The position numbers were made by a program, and so were the translations under genes. A stretch of 22,489 bases of DNA from assembly GCA_028705785.1 (NCBI GenBank), contig JAQWCT010000010.1, positions 1 through 22,489 on the forward strand, read 5' to 3'. The stretch comes from Sulfurospirillaceae bacterium. GTDB lineage: Bacteria > Campylobacterota > Campylobacteria > Campylobacterales > Sulfurospirillaceae. The notes beneath the pieces are model-generated. The model was not told where the DNA came from, did no database searches, and was given only the letters and a program-made list of their open reading frames with translations. Below are positions 1-6,498 of the stretch, in pieces (the first letter of the stretch is position 1; each line of letters begins with the position of its first letter).

Positions 1-616
1 ATTTTTCAGCTAAAAGCGCACTGTAAAGTCCCACTCTTTTAGTGTGTTTAGAGGTTTCTTGGTCTTTAAATTCTGCGGCGGAGGAGGGTTTGTTGATAAT
101 TTTAGTTTGGGTGTCTTTGATTTTGTCATATAAAATCGCATTTTCAATAGCAGAAGCGGCATAGTTTGAAATCAGTAAAAGCATTTCAGCATCGATATTG
201 GTAAACACAGATGTTTTTTTATTGAGGGCTTGAAAGACACCAATCGTATTGTCTTGATTGTCTAAAAGAGGTACTGCGAGAATACTTTTCGTAAGGTAAC
301 CTGTTGCTTTATCCACCTCAGGGTTAAATCTATAGTCATTATAAGCATCAACAACGATTTGTGTATCTTTTGAAAGTGCAGCATATCCTGCAACCCCTCT
401 ATGAGCACTAATACGAATTTGGTCTGTATCTTGAGCCACTTTTGACCAAAGTTCATCGCTGCTTTTATCATAAACAAAGATAGAACAACGATCTGCTCCC
501 AAAATATCCCTTGCAAAAGTTGCCATAGTCGTAAGAACACTATTGAGGGTTTTAGTCCTATTAATAACTTTTCCAAACTCTAATAAAATTTTCAATTGAC
601 TTTCTGCAGAATTCAT
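1..616 (-). CDS. GAF domain plus HD-GYP signalling protein, 3' end outside window
   Basis: The reverse strand reads from an ATG at 616 without a stop to the window edge, giving 205 residues of a longer protein. Residues about 5-165 look like a GAF domain (GADRCSIFVYD, HRGVAGYAA, SILAVPLLD, IGVFQALNK, then a helix ending SAIENAILYDKI). Residues about 183-205 (ETSKHTKRVGLYSALLAE) match the opening of an HD-GYP domain, the family that hydrolyses cyclic di-GMP; the catalytic HD and GYP motifs lie beyond the edge, so activity cannot be judged. No membrane segment is seen, so it is probably cytosolic. It follows fprA on the same strand after 46 bases but has its own TATAAT. A NifA, which also begins with GAF, was considered; the residues after GAF fit HD-GYP rather than a AAA+ domain. 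Confidence 0.8.
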   Translation of the reverse strand, partial: MNSAESQLKILLEFGKVINRTKTLNSVLTTMATFARDILGADRCSIFVYDKSSDELWSKVAQDTDQIRISAHRGVAGYAALSKDTQIVVDAYNDYRFNPEVDKATGYLTKSILAVPLLDNQDNTIGVFQALNKKTSVFTNIDAEMLLLISNYAASAIENAILYDKIKDTQTKIINKPSSAAEFKDQETSKHTKRVGLYSALLAEK

Positions 617-644
617 AGTGACTCTTTTTTGTAGATGTAACAAA

Positions 645-650
645 ATTATA
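645..650 (-). promoter_or_regulatory. Putative sigma-70 -10 box for the GAF/HD-GYP gene
   Basis: The reverse strand reads TATAAT about 30 bases before the ATG at 616, in an AT-rich gap after the fprA stop. No clear -35 box is visible, which is common in Campylobacterota. It suggests this gene is transcribed apart from the sigma-54 ferredoxin operon upstream. Confidence 0.45.
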
Positions 651-662
651 ACTAGTGTAAAC

Positions 663-1889
663 TTAAGCCATATCTATTTCTATCATTTTACCATTGAGAA
701 TCTGTGCAAACTCCTCACCAAAATCAAAACATTTTTTCAATTCGTCTTTGGAGGGAATCAATTTTATCTTTAAAGGCTCAAGTGGGGGAACTCGAAGCTT
801 GAGCGATTTGAGTCGTATGATGATGTTATCAACTGCTTCGCCACTCCATCCGTACGAGCCAAATGCACCTGCTACTTTTCCTGCTTTTTCTAAAAACATC
901 AAGCATGAGAGTAAATCCCACACAGGCTTAGGCGCATCAGCATTGATGGTGGGTGTACCTATCAAAAATCCATCACTCTCTTCTAAAATCTTTATCATAT
1001 TTGGCTCTTCAATGGAAGAGAGGTCGTACATATTGGTGATGACACCCTCTACGCTTTCGCTTCCCTCCATGATACTTTGTGCCATTTCTTGCGTGTTTTT
1101 ATAACTGGTAAGGTAAAAAATAGAGAGAATTTTTTGTTCACTGGGCTTTTGTTTATGACTCCATTGTGTGTATAATTCTATGTATTGGTGAGGATTGTCC
1201 CTTAGAATAGGACCATGAAGTGGAGCGATAAGTTCAATCTCAAATCGTTCATAAAGTTTGAGTGCATTGTTCACATAGCTTTTAAAAGGGCGCATGATGT
1301 GTTCATAATAGTACGCAAACGCATAAGAAAAATCACCCACCTTATCGTTGAAAAGTCGCTTATCGTAATAATGTGAGCCAAAGACATCACCACTAAAAAG
1401 CAGTTTATCTTCATGCACATAGCTACTCATAGTTTCTGGCCAGTGAAGATAAGGAGTCGTCAAAAATGAGATGGTTTTATCACCAAGTTTAAGTTGCTTA
1501 TTTGTCCAAATGGTTTCAAATGCTATCTCTTCACTACCGATAATGGCCTTAAGCATAGTGGTGGCTTGAGGAGAGATAAGCACTTTGGCATTGGGTGCTT
1601 TTTTGATAAGTTGTGGTAATGCACCTGAGTGGTCAGGTTCAATATGGTGGATAATGACATAGGCTATCTCTTCATACGAACAAAGTGCTTCTACATGTAA
1701 AAAAAATTCTGCTTGGAACTCTTTTTTGACGGTATCAACGATGATGACACCATCACTTGTTTTGATAAGATAAGCGTTATAAGTCGAACCATTTGCCGTA
1801 CGCATGACAATATCAAATGTTCTAATATCAGGGTCACTGACCCCTATATAAAAGATGTCCTTAGCTATCTCAATGGGCTGAGTTTGCAC
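663..1889 (-). CDS. fprA: FprA-family A-type flavodiiron protein (O2/NO reductase)
   Basis: The 408-residue protein has the two-domain flavodiiron plan. Residues 1-250 form a metallo-beta-lactamase domain with all expected di-iron ligands: H82-x-E84-x-D86-H87 (HHIEPDHSG), H149 (LHWPETM), D168 (FSGDVFG) and H225 (PLHGPI). Residues about 253-400 form a flavodoxin-like FMN domain (LSIFYLTSYKNTQ, GTPTINADAPKP, GSYGWSGEA). The family reduces O2 to water or NO to N2O in the cytosol. The GTG start at 1889 overlaps the end of the upstream nifX-like gene by 20 bases and has AAAGG just before it, so translation is probably coupled. It is the third gene of the sigma-54 ferredoxin operon, which points to oxygen protection of nitrogenase; fprA genes are known beside nif genes in Rhodobacter capsulatus. 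Confidence 0.93.
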   Translation of the reverse strand: MQTQPIEIAKDIFYIGVSDPDIRTFDIVMRTANGSTYNAYLIKTSDGVIIVDTVKKEFQAEFFLHVEALCSYEEIAYVIIHHIEPDHSGALPQLIKKAPNAKVLISPQATTMLKAIIGSEEIAFETIWTNKQLKLGDKTISFLTTPYLHWPETMSSYVHEDKLLFSGDVFGSHYYDKRLFNDKVGDFSYAFAYYYEHIMRPFKSYVNNALKLYERFEIELIAPLHGPILRDNPHQYIELYTQWSHKQKPSEQKILSIFYLTSYKNTQEMAQSIMEGSESVEGVITNMYDLSSIEEPNMIKILEESDGFLIGTPTINADAPKPVWDLLSCLMFLEKAGKVAGAFGSYGWSGEAVDNIIIRLKSLKLRVPPLEPLKIKLIPSKDELKKCFDFGEEFAQILNGKMIEIDMA

Positions 1890-2247
1890 TCAAAAGCCTT
1901 TGCATCCATAGGGGTGGATTGGTGTTTTTAAGTTTGAGTAGGTTTAAAAGTGCTTCTTCGATGGTATCATTTTCGTTATTAGCTTTGATAACAAATATAC
2001 CTGCACTTTTCACAAGGGTAGAAGCGTTAGGTCCAATTTGAGAAACACACAGTATCCTCGCTTCTTCGATACAGCTTATTTTATAGGCAAGTTTTTCACC
2101 TTCTCCTTGAAGCTCTTGTGTGGAGTCGATGGCTTTAACAAAGACAAAAGAGTCTTCTAAAAGGGTGTACATGTAAAAGCATTTGCACCATCCAAAATGG
2201 TCGTTGATGTGGATACCGTTCGTCGATGCAAATGCGACTAACATCAT
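1870..2247 (-). CDS. nifX: NifX/NafY-family FeMo-cofactor binding protein (copy 1)
   Basis: The 125-residue protein has the dinitrogenase iron-molybdenum cofactor fold shared by NifX, NafY and the NifB C-terminus: MLVAFASTNG, then HINDHFGWCKCFYMY, a central ILCVSQIGPNA and a C-terminal NTNPPLWMQRLL. Members carry NifB-co or FeMo-co between NifB, NifEN and nitrogenase. The CxC after HFG is unusual; the usual residue run there is HFGxAxxF. The start codon follows the ferredoxin stop directly (TAAATGATG), so the two are probably co-translated. A second member at 10239 is divergent in sequence, so they are unlikely to be recent duplicates. Which copy is the true NifX cannot be decided from sequence alone. 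Confidence 0.83.
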   Translation of the reverse strand: MMLVAFASTNGIHINDHFGWCKCFYMYTLLEDSFVFVKAIDSTQELQGEGEKLAYKISCIEEARILCVSQIGPNASTLVKSAGIFVIKANNENDTIEEALLNLLKLKNTNPPLWMQRLLSANSAH

Positions 2248-2625
2248 TTATCCAGCGACTGCAACATGCGCTTGTCTATCACTAAGTGCGATAGCTTCAC
2301 GGTAAGGTTTTGGAGAAACGCTTGGATACATAATACCATTTTTCTTATGCTCTCTAATGTTATATTCACCACTCTCATGACCTTTAACAAAGTAGTCATT
2401 AAAGTCTTCTGTATAAGGTAAATCCCAAACGATAGCGCCCTCAGTAGGACAGGCATCAGCACATTTTGGCATCGTAGAGTCTGCACACTCGATACATTTT
2501 TCTGGTTTTACATAAGTTATATCACCATTAACAGGAGAATCTCCTGCACTTACTATCGCCGTAGCAGGGCACTCGTCGATGCAACTGTCACAATTGATAC
2601 ACAAATCTGTAATTTTGACTGCCAT
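2248..2625 (-). CDS. Nif-linked 2[4Fe-4S] ferredoxin with C-terminal extension
   Basis: The 125-residue protein carries two [4Fe-4S] motifs: C9-x2-C12-x2-C15-x3-C19-P and C44-x2-C47-x7-C55-x3-C59-P. The seven-residue loop in the second motif is typical of Allochromatium-type and nif-linked (FdxN-like) ferredoxins. About 65 residues follow the second cluster (to DRQAHVAVAG), longer than a minimal bacterial ferredoxin, and their role is unknown. The likely job is low-potential electron supply to nitrogenase or to cofactor synthesis. It is the first gene of the operon with nifX and fprA. AAAGGA lies eight bases before the ATG, and the sigma-54 promoter at 2661-2676 would give a leader of about 25 bases. 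Confidence 0.9.
   Translation of the reverse strand: MAVKITDLCINCDSCIDECPATAIVSAGDSPVNGDITYVKPEKCIECADSTMPKCADACPTEGAIVWDLPYTEDFNDYFVKGHESGEYNIREHKKNGIMYPSVSPKPYREAIALSDRQAHVAVAG
2586..2601 (+). promoter_or_regulatory. Possible NifA upstream activator site
   Basis: TGT-CACAATTGAT-ACA matches the NifA consensus TGT-N10-ACA. It is centred about 117 bases before the inferred nifE transcription start, the normal distance for an enhancer acting on a sigma-54 promoter, and lies inside the ferredoxin gene. The consensus is loose, so a chance match is quite possible, and no nifA gene is in the window. Confidence 0.3.
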
Positions 2626-2646
2626 TTTTTATCCTTTAGGAAAGAG

Positions 2647-2658
2647 TTTACATGTAAA
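2647..2658. repeat. TTTACATGTAAA palindrome, perfect, intergenic
   Basis: This perfect 12-bp palindrome lies between the sigma-54 -12 element of the ferredoxin operon and its start codon, covering the inferred transcription start near 2650. It is one of 15 TACATGTA cores in the window. A bound protein here could affect the ferredoxin promoter, but the same sequence also occurs inside genes. Confidence 0.8.
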
Positions 2659-2660
2659 GT

Positions 2661-2676
2661 TGCAAAAGCTGTTCCT
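2661..2676 (-). promoter_or_regulatory. Sigma-54 promoter of ferredoxin-nifX-fprA operon
   Basis: The reverse strand reads AGGAACAGCTTTTGCA: the -24 GG and -12 GC are separated by exactly ten bases, and GGAAC/TTGCA fit the Campylobacterota sigma-54 form. The expected start is near 2650, leaving about 25 bases before the ferredoxin ATG. Confidence 0.82.
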
Positions 2677-2684
2677 TTGGGTAG

Positions 2685-2700
2685 TGGAACGACTATTGCA
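2685..2700 (+). promoter_or_regulatory. Sigma-54 promoter of nifEN
   Basis: TGGAACGACTATTGCA has the -24 GG (2686-2687) and -12 GC (2698-2699) with ten bases between. It is the best match in the window and sits back to back with the reverse-strand promoter at 2661-2676. The expected transcription start is about 2711, one base before the nifE ATG. Confidence 0.85.
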
Positions 2701-2711
2701 TCTTAATAATT

Positions 2712-4055
2712 ATGATAAATAAAAAACTCATCAAGGATTTGTTAAACGAGAGTGCTTGTTCTCATAACAAGGAAAAAAAGAGTAGCTGTGACAAACCAAA
2801 ACCAGGAGCAACGAGCGGAGGGTGTGCGTTTGAGGGGGCGCAAATATCACTCTTTCCTTATGCGGACGCGGTACATTTGGTACATGGACCTGACACTTGT
2901 TTGGGGGCTTCATGGGAGACACGAGCGACGCTTACAAGCTGGGAAGGTGAAAACAATACGCCATTAGGCTATTGTACCAATGTCACCACCAATGACATTA
3001 TCTTTGGTGGCGATAAAAAATTGGCTGAGTCGATAGCGTATATCGTTAAACACAAAAACCCTAAAGCCATTTTTGTGTATGAAACCTGTGTGACTGCGAT
3101 GATAGGGGACAATATTGACTTTACATGTAAAGAAGCCAGTGCGCAGTTTAACATCCCCATCGTTCCTGTTCACGCCCCAGGATTTGTGGGTGGCAAAAAC
3201 TTAGGTTCACGCCTTGCAGGTGAAGCAGTCCTTGATGCTTTAGTGGGTACAAAAGAGCCAAAAGAGATTCATCCCTATGGCATCAATCTTATTGGCGATT
3301 ATAATGTCACAGGCGATATGTGGCAATATGTTCCTATCCTTGAACGCATTGGTATTAAAGTTGTGGCTACTCTCTCTGGAGATGGCAGAATCGAAGATAT
3401 CTGCCAAGCACATAGGGCAAAACTCAATGTTATCGTCTGTGCCAAATCCCTCATCACGCTGTGTCGAAAAATGCAAGAACGCTATAGCATCCCTTATGTC
3501 AGCGTTTCATTTTACGGCAAGCGTGACACTTCCAATGCCATTCGTTCCATCGTCAATGCCTTTGGCGATGAAGCGATGAGTGAGCGAGCTGAGAAGATTA
3601 TCATTGAAGAAGAAGCTAAACTCGAAGCGAGATTGCTTCCGTATCGTGAAATTTTAAAAGATAAAAAAGCCATTTTAAATACAGGTGGCAACAAGTCATG
3701 GTCGATAGCCTCAGCACTGCAAGATATCGGCATCGAAGTAGTGGCAACTTCGATTCGTAAAGCCACCGAAGAAGATATCGCCATAGCCAAAACTTATGTG
3801 CCTATCTTGATGAAAGTCCCTGCTAATGAACAAGCCAAACTCATCGATGAACACAACATCGATATCTTACTTGCAGGGGGGCGAAGTCTATATACTGCGT
3901 TGAAAAAGAAGGTGGCATTTGTCGATGTCAATCAAGAAAAAAAGGTAAGTTATGGCGCATACGGTGGCTTAGAAAATCTTGCCATTGATGTGTGTGCCGC
4001 GTTACAAAACCCTGTATTTAAACTCGCTGGAAAGGCCGCACCATGGGAAAATTAA
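2712..4055 (+). CDS. nifE: NifE, FeMo-cofactor assembly scaffold alpha subunit
   Basis: The 447-residue protein matches NifE, which with NifN forms the scaffold on which the NifB-derived cluster matures to FeMo-cofactor. The family N-terminus is recognisable (IKDLLNESACSHN, then KPKPGATSGGCAFEGAQ). Cysteines C38, C63 (GPDTCLGASW) and C126 (YETCVTAMIGDN) sit where the NifEN [4Fe-4S] ligands are expected. The length is normal. The ATG at 2712 gives the family N-terminus, but no Shine-Dalgarno precedes it, and the sigma-54 promoter predicts a start at about 2711, so the mRNA may be leaderless. The gene overlaps nifN by 13 bases. It contains a perfect TTTACATGTAAA at 3120-3131, read as FTCK. Confidence 0.96.
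   Translation: MINKKLIKDLLNESACSHNKEKKSSCDKPKPGATSGGCAFEGAQISLFPYADAVHLVHGPDTCLGASWETRATLTSWEGENNTPLGYCTNVTTNDIIFGGDKKLAESIAYIVKHKNPKAIFVYETCVTAMIGDNIDFTCKEASAQFNIPIVPVHAPGFVGGKNLGSRLAGEAVLDALVGTKEPKEIHPYGINLIGDYNVTGDMWQYVPILERIGIKVVATLSGDGRIEDICQAHRAKLNVIVCAKSLITLCRKMQERYSIPYVSVSFYGKRDTSNAIRSIVNAFGDEAMSERAEKIIIEEEAKLEARLLPYREILKDKKAILNTGGNKSWSIASALQDIGIEVVATSIRKATEEDIAIAKTYVPILMKVPANEQAKLIDEHNIDILLAGGRSLYTALKKKVAFVDVNQEKKVSYGAYGGLENLAIDVCAALQNPVFKLAGKAAPWEN
3120..3131. repeat. TTTACATGTAAA palindrome, perfect, inside nifE
   Basis: The palindrome lies in frame as Phe-Thr-Cys-Lys in nifE. That Cys is not one of the recognised NifE cluster ligands. Confidence 0.75.
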
Positions 4056-5320
4056 AAGAGATAAAACCTTTACATGTAAACCCTTTGAAACTCTCCCAAC
4101 CCATGGGTGCGACATTGGCGTTTTTGGGGATTAAAAACTGTATGCCTTTGATGCACGGAGCACAAGGATGTGCATCGTTTACAAAGGTGCTTTTTACCAG
4201 ACACTTTAACGACCCCATCGCCATTCAAACCACCGCAGTTAATGACATCACTGCTGTTATTGATGGTGGCGAATATTCTATCTCTGAAGCAATTACAAAT
4301 ATTACCAAAAAAGTAACGCCTGATTTGGTGGGGCTTTTTACGACTGGGCTTACAGAAACTAAGGGCGATGACATCAAGGGAGCGAGTTTACTGTTAAAAG
4401 ATAAACAAGCCATTGTTTGGGCACATACGCCTGATTTTGAAGGTGGTTTGGAGAGCGGTTGGTCTTTGAGTGTGCAAAGTGTCATCAGCCAACTCATCGA
4501 GCCAAGTACCAAGCTAAACAAAGACAAAGTCCTCCTTATCCCCAATGTCAATCTAAGCGCCATCGAAGTCGAGAAAATCAAAGAAACCTTAGAACTTTTT
4601 GACTTTGAAGTCTACGCTTTACCAGATTTGAGTGATTCACTCGATGGGCATTTGGGCATCAAACAAGGCGCACTCAGTAGCGGAGGCATCAGCGTAGAGG
4701 CGATAAAAAAACTAGGCGACACAGGGCTTGTCATCACCGTTGGACGCTCCGTAAAAAAGTGTGGAGAGCTTTTTAAAGAAAAACATACACAAAGTACACA
4801 TCTGCATTTTGATAGTCTTGTAGGGCTTCAAGCGTGCGATGATTTTTACGGAAAATTGCTTACATGTAAAGGTCTTAGCAAACCTCACGCTTCAATCCAA
4901 AGATGGAGAAAAAGGCTTCAAGACACCCTTTTAGATACACATTTTGCACTGGGAAAAGCCAAAGTCATCATTGCCGACGAACCCGATAATGCATACGCAC
5001 TCTCTCAAGCCTTAGGCGAAGTGGGAACAAAAGTACATGCTATCATCGCACAACGCAGTGACATCAGTGAAGCCTTTACATGTAAGGTTCAAATCGGGGA
5101 TTTTGAAGATGTAGAAATACTTTTACCTTCATTTGATGCCATTATCAGCAACTATCATGCTGAGCGCTTAGCCAAGAAATACCATAAAGCCGTACTTTTT
5201 AGAGGTTTTCCTAACTATGAACAAGTAGGCATCGGACTTAAAAACAATATTTTATATGAGGGAACTTGCACGCTTTTGTGTGAGTTTGCCAATATGATGG
5301 TGCATCATGAGGGTCATTAA
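4043..5320 (+). CDS. nifN: NifN, FeMo-cofactor assembly scaffold beta subunit
   Basis: The 425-residue protein is NifN, partner of NifE. Key features are the opening NPLKLSQPMGATLAFLGI, the cluster cysteine C43 in LMHGAQGCASFTK (the single conserved NifN Cys), and VGLFTTGLTETKGDDIKG, typical of the nitrogenase-beta superfamily. The ATG lies in the last 13 bases of nifE with GGAAAGG upstream, so translation is coupled, as expected for subunits of one heterotetramer. Three TACATGTA palindromes fall within the gene (4069, 4859, 5075), read as LHVN, LTCK and FTCK, so the element is not tied to one reading frame. NifEN fusions exist elsewhere; here the genes are separate. No clear terminator follows. 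Confidence 0.95.
   Translation: MGKLKEIKPLHVNPLKLSQPMGATLAFLGIKNCMPLMHGAQGCASFTKVLFTRHFNDPIAIQTTAVNDITAVIDGGEYSISEAITNITKKVTPDLVGLFTTGLTETKGDDIKGASLLLKDKQAIVWAHTPDFEGGLESGWSLSVQSVISQLIEPSTKLNKDKVLLIPNVNLSAIEVEKIKETLELFDFEVYALPDLSDSLDGHLGIKQGALSSGGISVEAIKKLGDTGLVITVGRSVKKCGELFKEKHTQSTHLHFDSLVGLQACDDFYGKLLTCKGLSKPHASIQRWRKRLQDTLLDTHFALGKAKVIIADEPDNAYALSQALGEVGTKVHAIIAQRSDISEAFTCKVQIGDFEDVEILLPSFDAIISNYHAERLAKKYHKAVLFRGFPNYEQVGIGLKNNILYEGTCTLLCEFANMMVHHEGH
4069..4080. repeat. TTTACATGTAAA palindrome, perfect, start of nifN
   Basis: A perfect copy at codons 9-13 of nifN, read in a different frame (Leu-His-Val) from the copy in nifE. It lies just upstream of the conserved NPLKLSQPMGA segment. Confidence 0.75.
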
Positions 5321-5343
5321 ATACGCCATTTTATAGTATGATA

Positions 5344-5384
5344 CCGCTATCAAAAAAATGTAAATGACATCATGAGGATAGCGG
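5344..5384 (+). repeat. 8-bp inverted repeat abutting the mmuM start codon
   Basis: CCGCTATC (5344-5351) and GATAGCGG (5377-5384) are exact reverse complements 25 bases apart, the second ending right at the ATG at 5385. The ribosome site (GAGGA, 5374-5378) runs into the 3' arm. A TATAGT-like -10 at about 5331-5336 would put the transcript start just before the 5' arm. It may be an mRNA hairpin controlling translation, or an operator. Confidence 0.6.
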
Positions 5385-6320
5385 ATGAACCCCATTGAAA
5401 CGATTTTAAATAAGCAAAAAGTGCTCATTATCGATGGTGCTTTTGGAACAGAGTTGGAACGCAAAGGCTATGACATCAACGACACATTGTGGTCAGCCAA
5501 ATTTTTGATGGAAAAACCTGAAGCTATCGGCGAAGTGCATAAAGATTATCTTGAGGCTGGTTCGGATTGCGTGACGACGGCAAGTTATCAAGCGAGTTTT
5601 GAGGGCTTTATGAAACGAGGGCTCAATGAGCAAGAAGCCAAATCACTCATCCAATCTTCCATTAAAATCGCTCAAAATGTTCGTGATACCTTTTGGGCAG
5701 ATGAAAAAAACCGCCTCAAACGACAAAAGCCTTTAGTCGCAGCTTCGGTCGGTCCTTATGGTGCTTATCTATCCGATGGTTCTGAATTTAAGGGCAATTA
5801 TGGGCTTAGCATAGAAGAACTCATTGACTTTCATCGCAAAAGAATGCAAACGCTTATTGAGGCAAAGCCTGATTTGTTAGCATGTGAAACGATTCCTTGT
5901 TTGGTTGAGGCTAAAGCGCTGTGTAAACTTTTGGAGGAGTTTCCAGATACTTATGCGTGGATGAGCTTTAGTGCCAAAGATGGCAAACATATCAACAGTG
6001 GTGAGAGTGTTAAAGAGTGCGCACAGTTCTTAGAAACACAAAAACAAATCGTAGCCATTGGTATCAACTGCACTGCCCCTCAACACATCGAATCACTCAT
6101 TGATGAAATCAAAGCAATTTCAAACAAACCCATCATCGTCTATCCTAATGGTGGCTCAACTTACAATGCACTGACCAAAACATGGGATGGTCTTTCAAAA
6201 AGCGCAACTTATGGCAAGATGGCACATTCATGGTATGAAAAGGGTGCTCGCATCATCGGAGGATGTTGCCAAACCACTCCCGATGATATAGCTCAGATTG
6301 CGAAATGGGTAAGGGGGTAG
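5385..6320 (+). CDS. mmuM: Homocysteine S-methyltransferase family protein
   Basis: The 311-residue protein has the zinc-dependent homocysteine methyltransferase barrel: IIDGAFGTELERKG near the N-terminus, AGSDCVTTASYQAS, IGINCTAPQHIESL with the first Zn cysteine, and GARIIGGCCQTTPDDI with the paired zinc cysteines at the C-terminus. The family moves a methyl group from S-methylmethionine or S-adenosylmethionine to homocysteine, making methionine. It lies 64 bases after nifN and may be co-transcribed or use its own promoter before the inverted repeat. A link to nif is not obvious; homocysteine chemistry meets SAM recycling, which NifB consumes heavily, but that is only a suggestion. The symbol follows the E. 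coli enzyme by family resemblance; the methyl donor is unproven. Confidence 0.85.
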   Translation: MNPIETILNKQKVLIIDGAFGTELERKGYDINDTLWSAKFLMEKPEAIGEVHKDYLEAGSDCVTTASYQASFEGFMKRGLNEQEAKSLIQSSIKIAQNVRDTFWADEKNRLKRQKPLVAASVGPYGAYLSDGSEFKGNYGLSIEELIDFHRKRMQTLIEAKPDLLACETIPCLVEAKALCKLLEEFPDTYAWMSFSAKDGKHINSGESVKECAQFLETQKQIVAIGINCTAPQHIESLIDEIKAISNKPIIVYPNGGSTYNALTKTWDGLSKSATYGKMAHSWYEKGARIIGGCCQTTPDDIAQIAKWVRG

Positions 6321-6384
6321 AGAGATTTCATTGTTCTAGTTACTTATCAATTTTTTATAATACATCTCCCTCAAATTTTTCCTA

Positions 6385-6400
6385 CGGAACATATCTTGCA
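6385..6400 (+). promoter_or_regulatory. Sigma-54-like promoter of the sensor-CheW gene
   Basis: CGGAACATATCTTGCA has GG (6386-6387) and GC (6398-6399) ten bases apart. It is preceded by TTTTTCCTA, nearly the same context as at 10182-10190. The expected start is near 6411, giving an 88-base AT-rich leader. The rest of the 178-base gap before 6499 shows only the ribosome site GCGAGGG and no gene. Confidence 0.72.
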
Positions 6401-6498
6401 TAGTGATTGAGAAAACTTTATTGTCTGCATTTTGAGCCTTTAACAATATTCTTTCCAATTATTTTTTTAAAATTATTACTAAGCGAGGGTTTTTACCT

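Noticed and set aside
1..616. The GAF domain as the N-terminus of a NifA regulator
   Set aside because: Residues after GAF read ETSKHTKRVGLYSALLAE, which fit the start of an HD-GYP domain and not a AAA+ sigma-54 activator.
694..1104. Open frame on the forward strand opposite fprA
   Set aside because: It lies wholly within the well-supported fprA gene on the other strand and shows no domain; a shadow frame.
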